Assembly (NCBI GenBank): GCA_036564135.1
Contig: DATCLC010000048.1
Coordinates: 1 to 15,229, forward strand
Reading direction: 5' to 3'
Source: RSA11 sp036564135
GTDB taxonomy: Bacteria; Actinomycetota; Thermoleophilia; Solirubrobacterales; 70-9
Length of the DNA: 15,229 bases
Shown here: piece by piece, positions 13,668 to 15,229 of the stretch
How the letters are laid out: each line of letters starts with the position of its first letter
Position numbering within the stretch: position 1 is the first letter of the stretch
Notes under the pieces: generated by a model
Databases searched by the model: none
What the model was told of the DNA's origin: nothing
Seen by the model: only the letters and a program-made list of their open reading frames with translations
Translations under genes and position numbers: made by a program

Positions 13668-14402
13668 ATGGAAGCCGGGTCGAGCACACCCAAGGCGCAC
13701 GAGGCGCCCGCGACCGCAGAGGAGTCCCGCCGCCCGGGTGCGCTCGGCACGGTGCTGATCTCACTCGCCGGCCTCATCGGACTCTTGTTCCTGCTCGCCG
13801 GACTCACCTTGCTCGCGCTGCACGCCTTCGCGCGCGACGACGGCTTCTACACCACCGACGCCGAGCCGCTCGAGAGCGAGGGCTTCGCGATCGTCAGCGA
13901 CCCGATCGACCTGGGGCCTTCCTCGGGCCTCGACGTGAGCGACGCGAACGCGACCGTGCGTCTAATCGTCGAGGGCTCGGGCGCGCCCGCGTTCGTGGGC
14001 ATCGGCCCCGCCGATGACGTCGCCGCGTACCTGGAGGGCGTCGAGCACACCGTGCTCACGGACTGGGACGGCAGCGGGTTCGACGAGTGGGGCGGGGAGC
14101 CGGTCTACGAGCAGATCGCGGGCGGGCGCCCGCCCTCCGCGCCGGCCGAGCAGGACTTCTGGGTGGCGAGCAGCGAGGGCCAAGGCCAGCAGGTGCTCGA
14201 CTGGGACGTCGAGGGCGGCACGTGGGCCGTGCTCGTCGCGAATGCCGACGCGAGCCCCGGGGTCGCGGTCGACGCCGAGGCGGGCCTGCGGGTCGGCTGG
14301 CTCGTGTGGGTCGGCGTCGGCCTGACGATGATCGGGCTGATCATCACCGGCCTGTGCGCCTGGGGCCTCTACAGCCGCCTGCGGCGACGGCCCGCCGCGT
14401 AG
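13668..14402 (+). CDS. Two-TM membrane protein with extracytoplasmic domain, function unknown
   Basis: A 244-residue protein of a type recurrent in actinobacteria; I know of no assigned function. A Pro/Glu-rich cytoplasmic N-terminus (1-24) leads to TM1 (about 25-52, VLISLAGLIGLLFLLAGLTL). An acidic extracytoplasmic domain follows (about 55-205; FVGIGPADDVAAYLEGVEH, then APAEQDFWVASSEG and GTWAVLVANADASPGV). TM2 covers about 209-235 and a short RLRRRP tail follows. The ATG at 13668 is chosen. A TACGGT box at 13650-13655 ends 12 nt before it, so the leader would be about 5 nt with no usable SD. It is divergent from the S8 protease across 152 bp and convergent with the second acyl-CoA dehydrogenase. 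Confidence 0.75.
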   Translation: MEAGSSTPKAHEAPATAEESRRPGALGTVLISLAGLIGLLFLLAGLTLLALHAFARDDGFYTTDAEPLESEGFAIVSDPIDLGPSSGLDVSDANATVRLIVEGSGAPAFVGIGPADDVAAYLEGVEHTVLTDWDGSGFDEWGGEPVYEQIAGGRPPSAPAEQDFWVASSEGQGQQVLDWDVEGGTWAVLVANADASPGVAVDAEAGLRVGWLVWVGVGLTMIGLIITGLCAWGLYSRLRRRPAA

Positions 14403-14437
14403 CCGGCGCGCGCTCGCGGCTGCGACAGACCGCGGCC

Positions 14438-15229
14438 CTACAACCCGTACGAGCGGCCGATCACGTCCAGCATGATCTCGTCGGTGCCGGCGCCGATCCG
14501 GTTGAGGCGCTGGTCGCGGAACGCGCGCTCGATCTCGTACTCCTTCATGTAGCCGTAGCCGCCCAGGATCTGCACGCACTCGTCGGCGACCTCGTGGCAG
14601 ACGCGCGAGGCGAAGAGCTTCGCCATCGTGATCTCGCGCACGGGGTACTCGCCGTTGGCGAAGCGCCAGGCGGTCGTGTGCACCATCTGCTTGGCCGCCT
14701 CGATCTTCGTCGCCATCTCGGCGAACTTGTGGCGGATCACCTGGAAGCGGCCGATCGGGCGGCCGAACGCCTCGCGCTCCTTGGCGTACTCGAGCGCGCG
14801 CTCGAACATCCGCTCCGCGCCCGCGTAGCAGCCGGCGGCGGCGACCAGGCGCTCGCCCTGGAGCTCCCAGGAGATGTGGTAGAAGCCCTTGCCGACCTCG
14901 CCCAGCACGGCGTCGGCGGGCACGCGCATGTCCTCGAAGGCGAGCTCGGCCGTGTCCGAGGCGTGCATGCCCATCTTCTCGAGCGTGCGTGAGACCCGGA
15001 AGCCGGGGACCGGGTTGCCCTCCTCGTCGCGCAGGTCGACGACGAACAGCGTGATGCCCTCGTGGCGCGCCTCGGGATCGGTCTTGGTGACGATGATCCC
15101 GAAGTCGGCGCGGGCGCCGTTGGTGATGAAGATCTTCGACCCGTTGATCACGTACTCGTCGCCCTCCCGGCGCGCCGTCGTGCGGATGCCGGCGACGTCG
15201 GAGCCCGCGCCCGGCTCGGTGATGCACAG
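14438..15229 (-). CDS. Acyl-CoA dehydrogenase, 5'-truncated by window edge
   Basis: The C-terminal 263 residues of a second FAD acyl-CoA dehydrogenase; the N-terminal domain lies beyond the window. Motifs in order are CITEPGAGSDVAG (2-14), INGSKIFITNGARADFG, EREAFGRPIGRFQVIRH (151-167), LGGYGYMKEYEIERAFRD and GAGTDEIM. The MCAD-type Glu position is Ala247, while Glu126 (in LQGERLV) occupies the isovaleryl-CoA/long-chain position, as in the paralogue at 8001-9239. The two proteins are clearly related but diverged. It is convergent with the two-TM protein gene, with 35 bp between stops. The exact substrate is unknown; branched- or long-chain acyl-CoA is plausible. Confidence 0.93.
   Translation of the reverse strand: MCITEPGAGSDVAGIRTTARREGDEYVINGSKIFITNGARADFGIIVTKTDPEARHEGITLFVVDLRDEEGNPVPGFRVSRTLEKMGMHASDTAELAFEDMRVPADAVLGEVGKGFYHISWELQGERLVAAAGCYAGAERMFERALEYAKEREAFGRPIGRFQVIRHKFAEMATKIEAAKQMVHTTAWRFANGEYPVREITMAKLFASRVCHEVADECVQILGGYGYMKEYEIERAFRDQRLNRIGAGTDEIMLDVIGRSYGL

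Overview
This is a GC-rich window (roughly 70% GC by eye) with dense coding on both strands. It looks like chromosomal DNA of a high-GC actinobacterium. The secreted proteins point to the Thermoleophilia/Solirubrobacterales: a P-domain protein with a lysine-rich Ig-like tail, an RTX nonapeptide-repeat protein ending in a Cys-flanked segment, and an S8 protease. That placement is inference from protein style, not from a marker gene. I saw no rRNA, tRNA, CRISPR array, transposase or phage gene.

Layout. 2-2063 (+): the 3' part of glycerol kinase, then a PlsC-type acyltransferase, together a glycerol-3-phosphate/phospholipid pair. 2122-2820 (+): a P-domain/Ig-like protein with no signal peptide, probably 5'-truncated. 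2865-4449: a TetR regulator divergent from a duplicated YdcZ/DUF606 transporter, with two matching inverted-repeat operators between them. 4551-6421: a lactonase-like metallo-beta-lactamase divergent from a PECR-like SDR. 6466-9239 (-): an acyl-CoA dehydrogenase, a FabG-like SDR and an RTX-repeat secreted protein. 9381-9998 (+): a doubtful micro-ORF, then an MscL channel with a C-terminal zinc ribbon. 10033-12140 (-): a DUF445 membrane protein translationally coupled to an Abi_alpha (DUF4393) protein. 12268-13515 (-): a secreted subtilisin with its own promoter. 13668-14402 (+): a two-TM actinobacterial membrane protein. 14438-15229 (-): the 3' part of a second acyl-CoA dehydrogenase.

How the genes fit together. 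Two acyl-CoA dehydrogenases and two SDRs (one resembling peroxisomal trans-2-enoyl-CoA reductase) suggest acyl-CoA or branched-chain oxidation and reduction. Glycerol kinase and PlsC add lipid synthesis. MscL, DUF445, the two-TM protein and the secreted proteins form an envelope theme.

Five genes (TetR, MBL, PECR-like SDR, RTX, DUF445) have a TANNNT -10-like box ending only 6-9 nt before a start codon, which suggests leaderless transcripts. The most unusual items are the DUF445-Abi_alpha coupled pair, the zinc-ribbon MscL, the paired TetR operators and a 20-bp perfect hairpin between the protease and the DUF445 operon.
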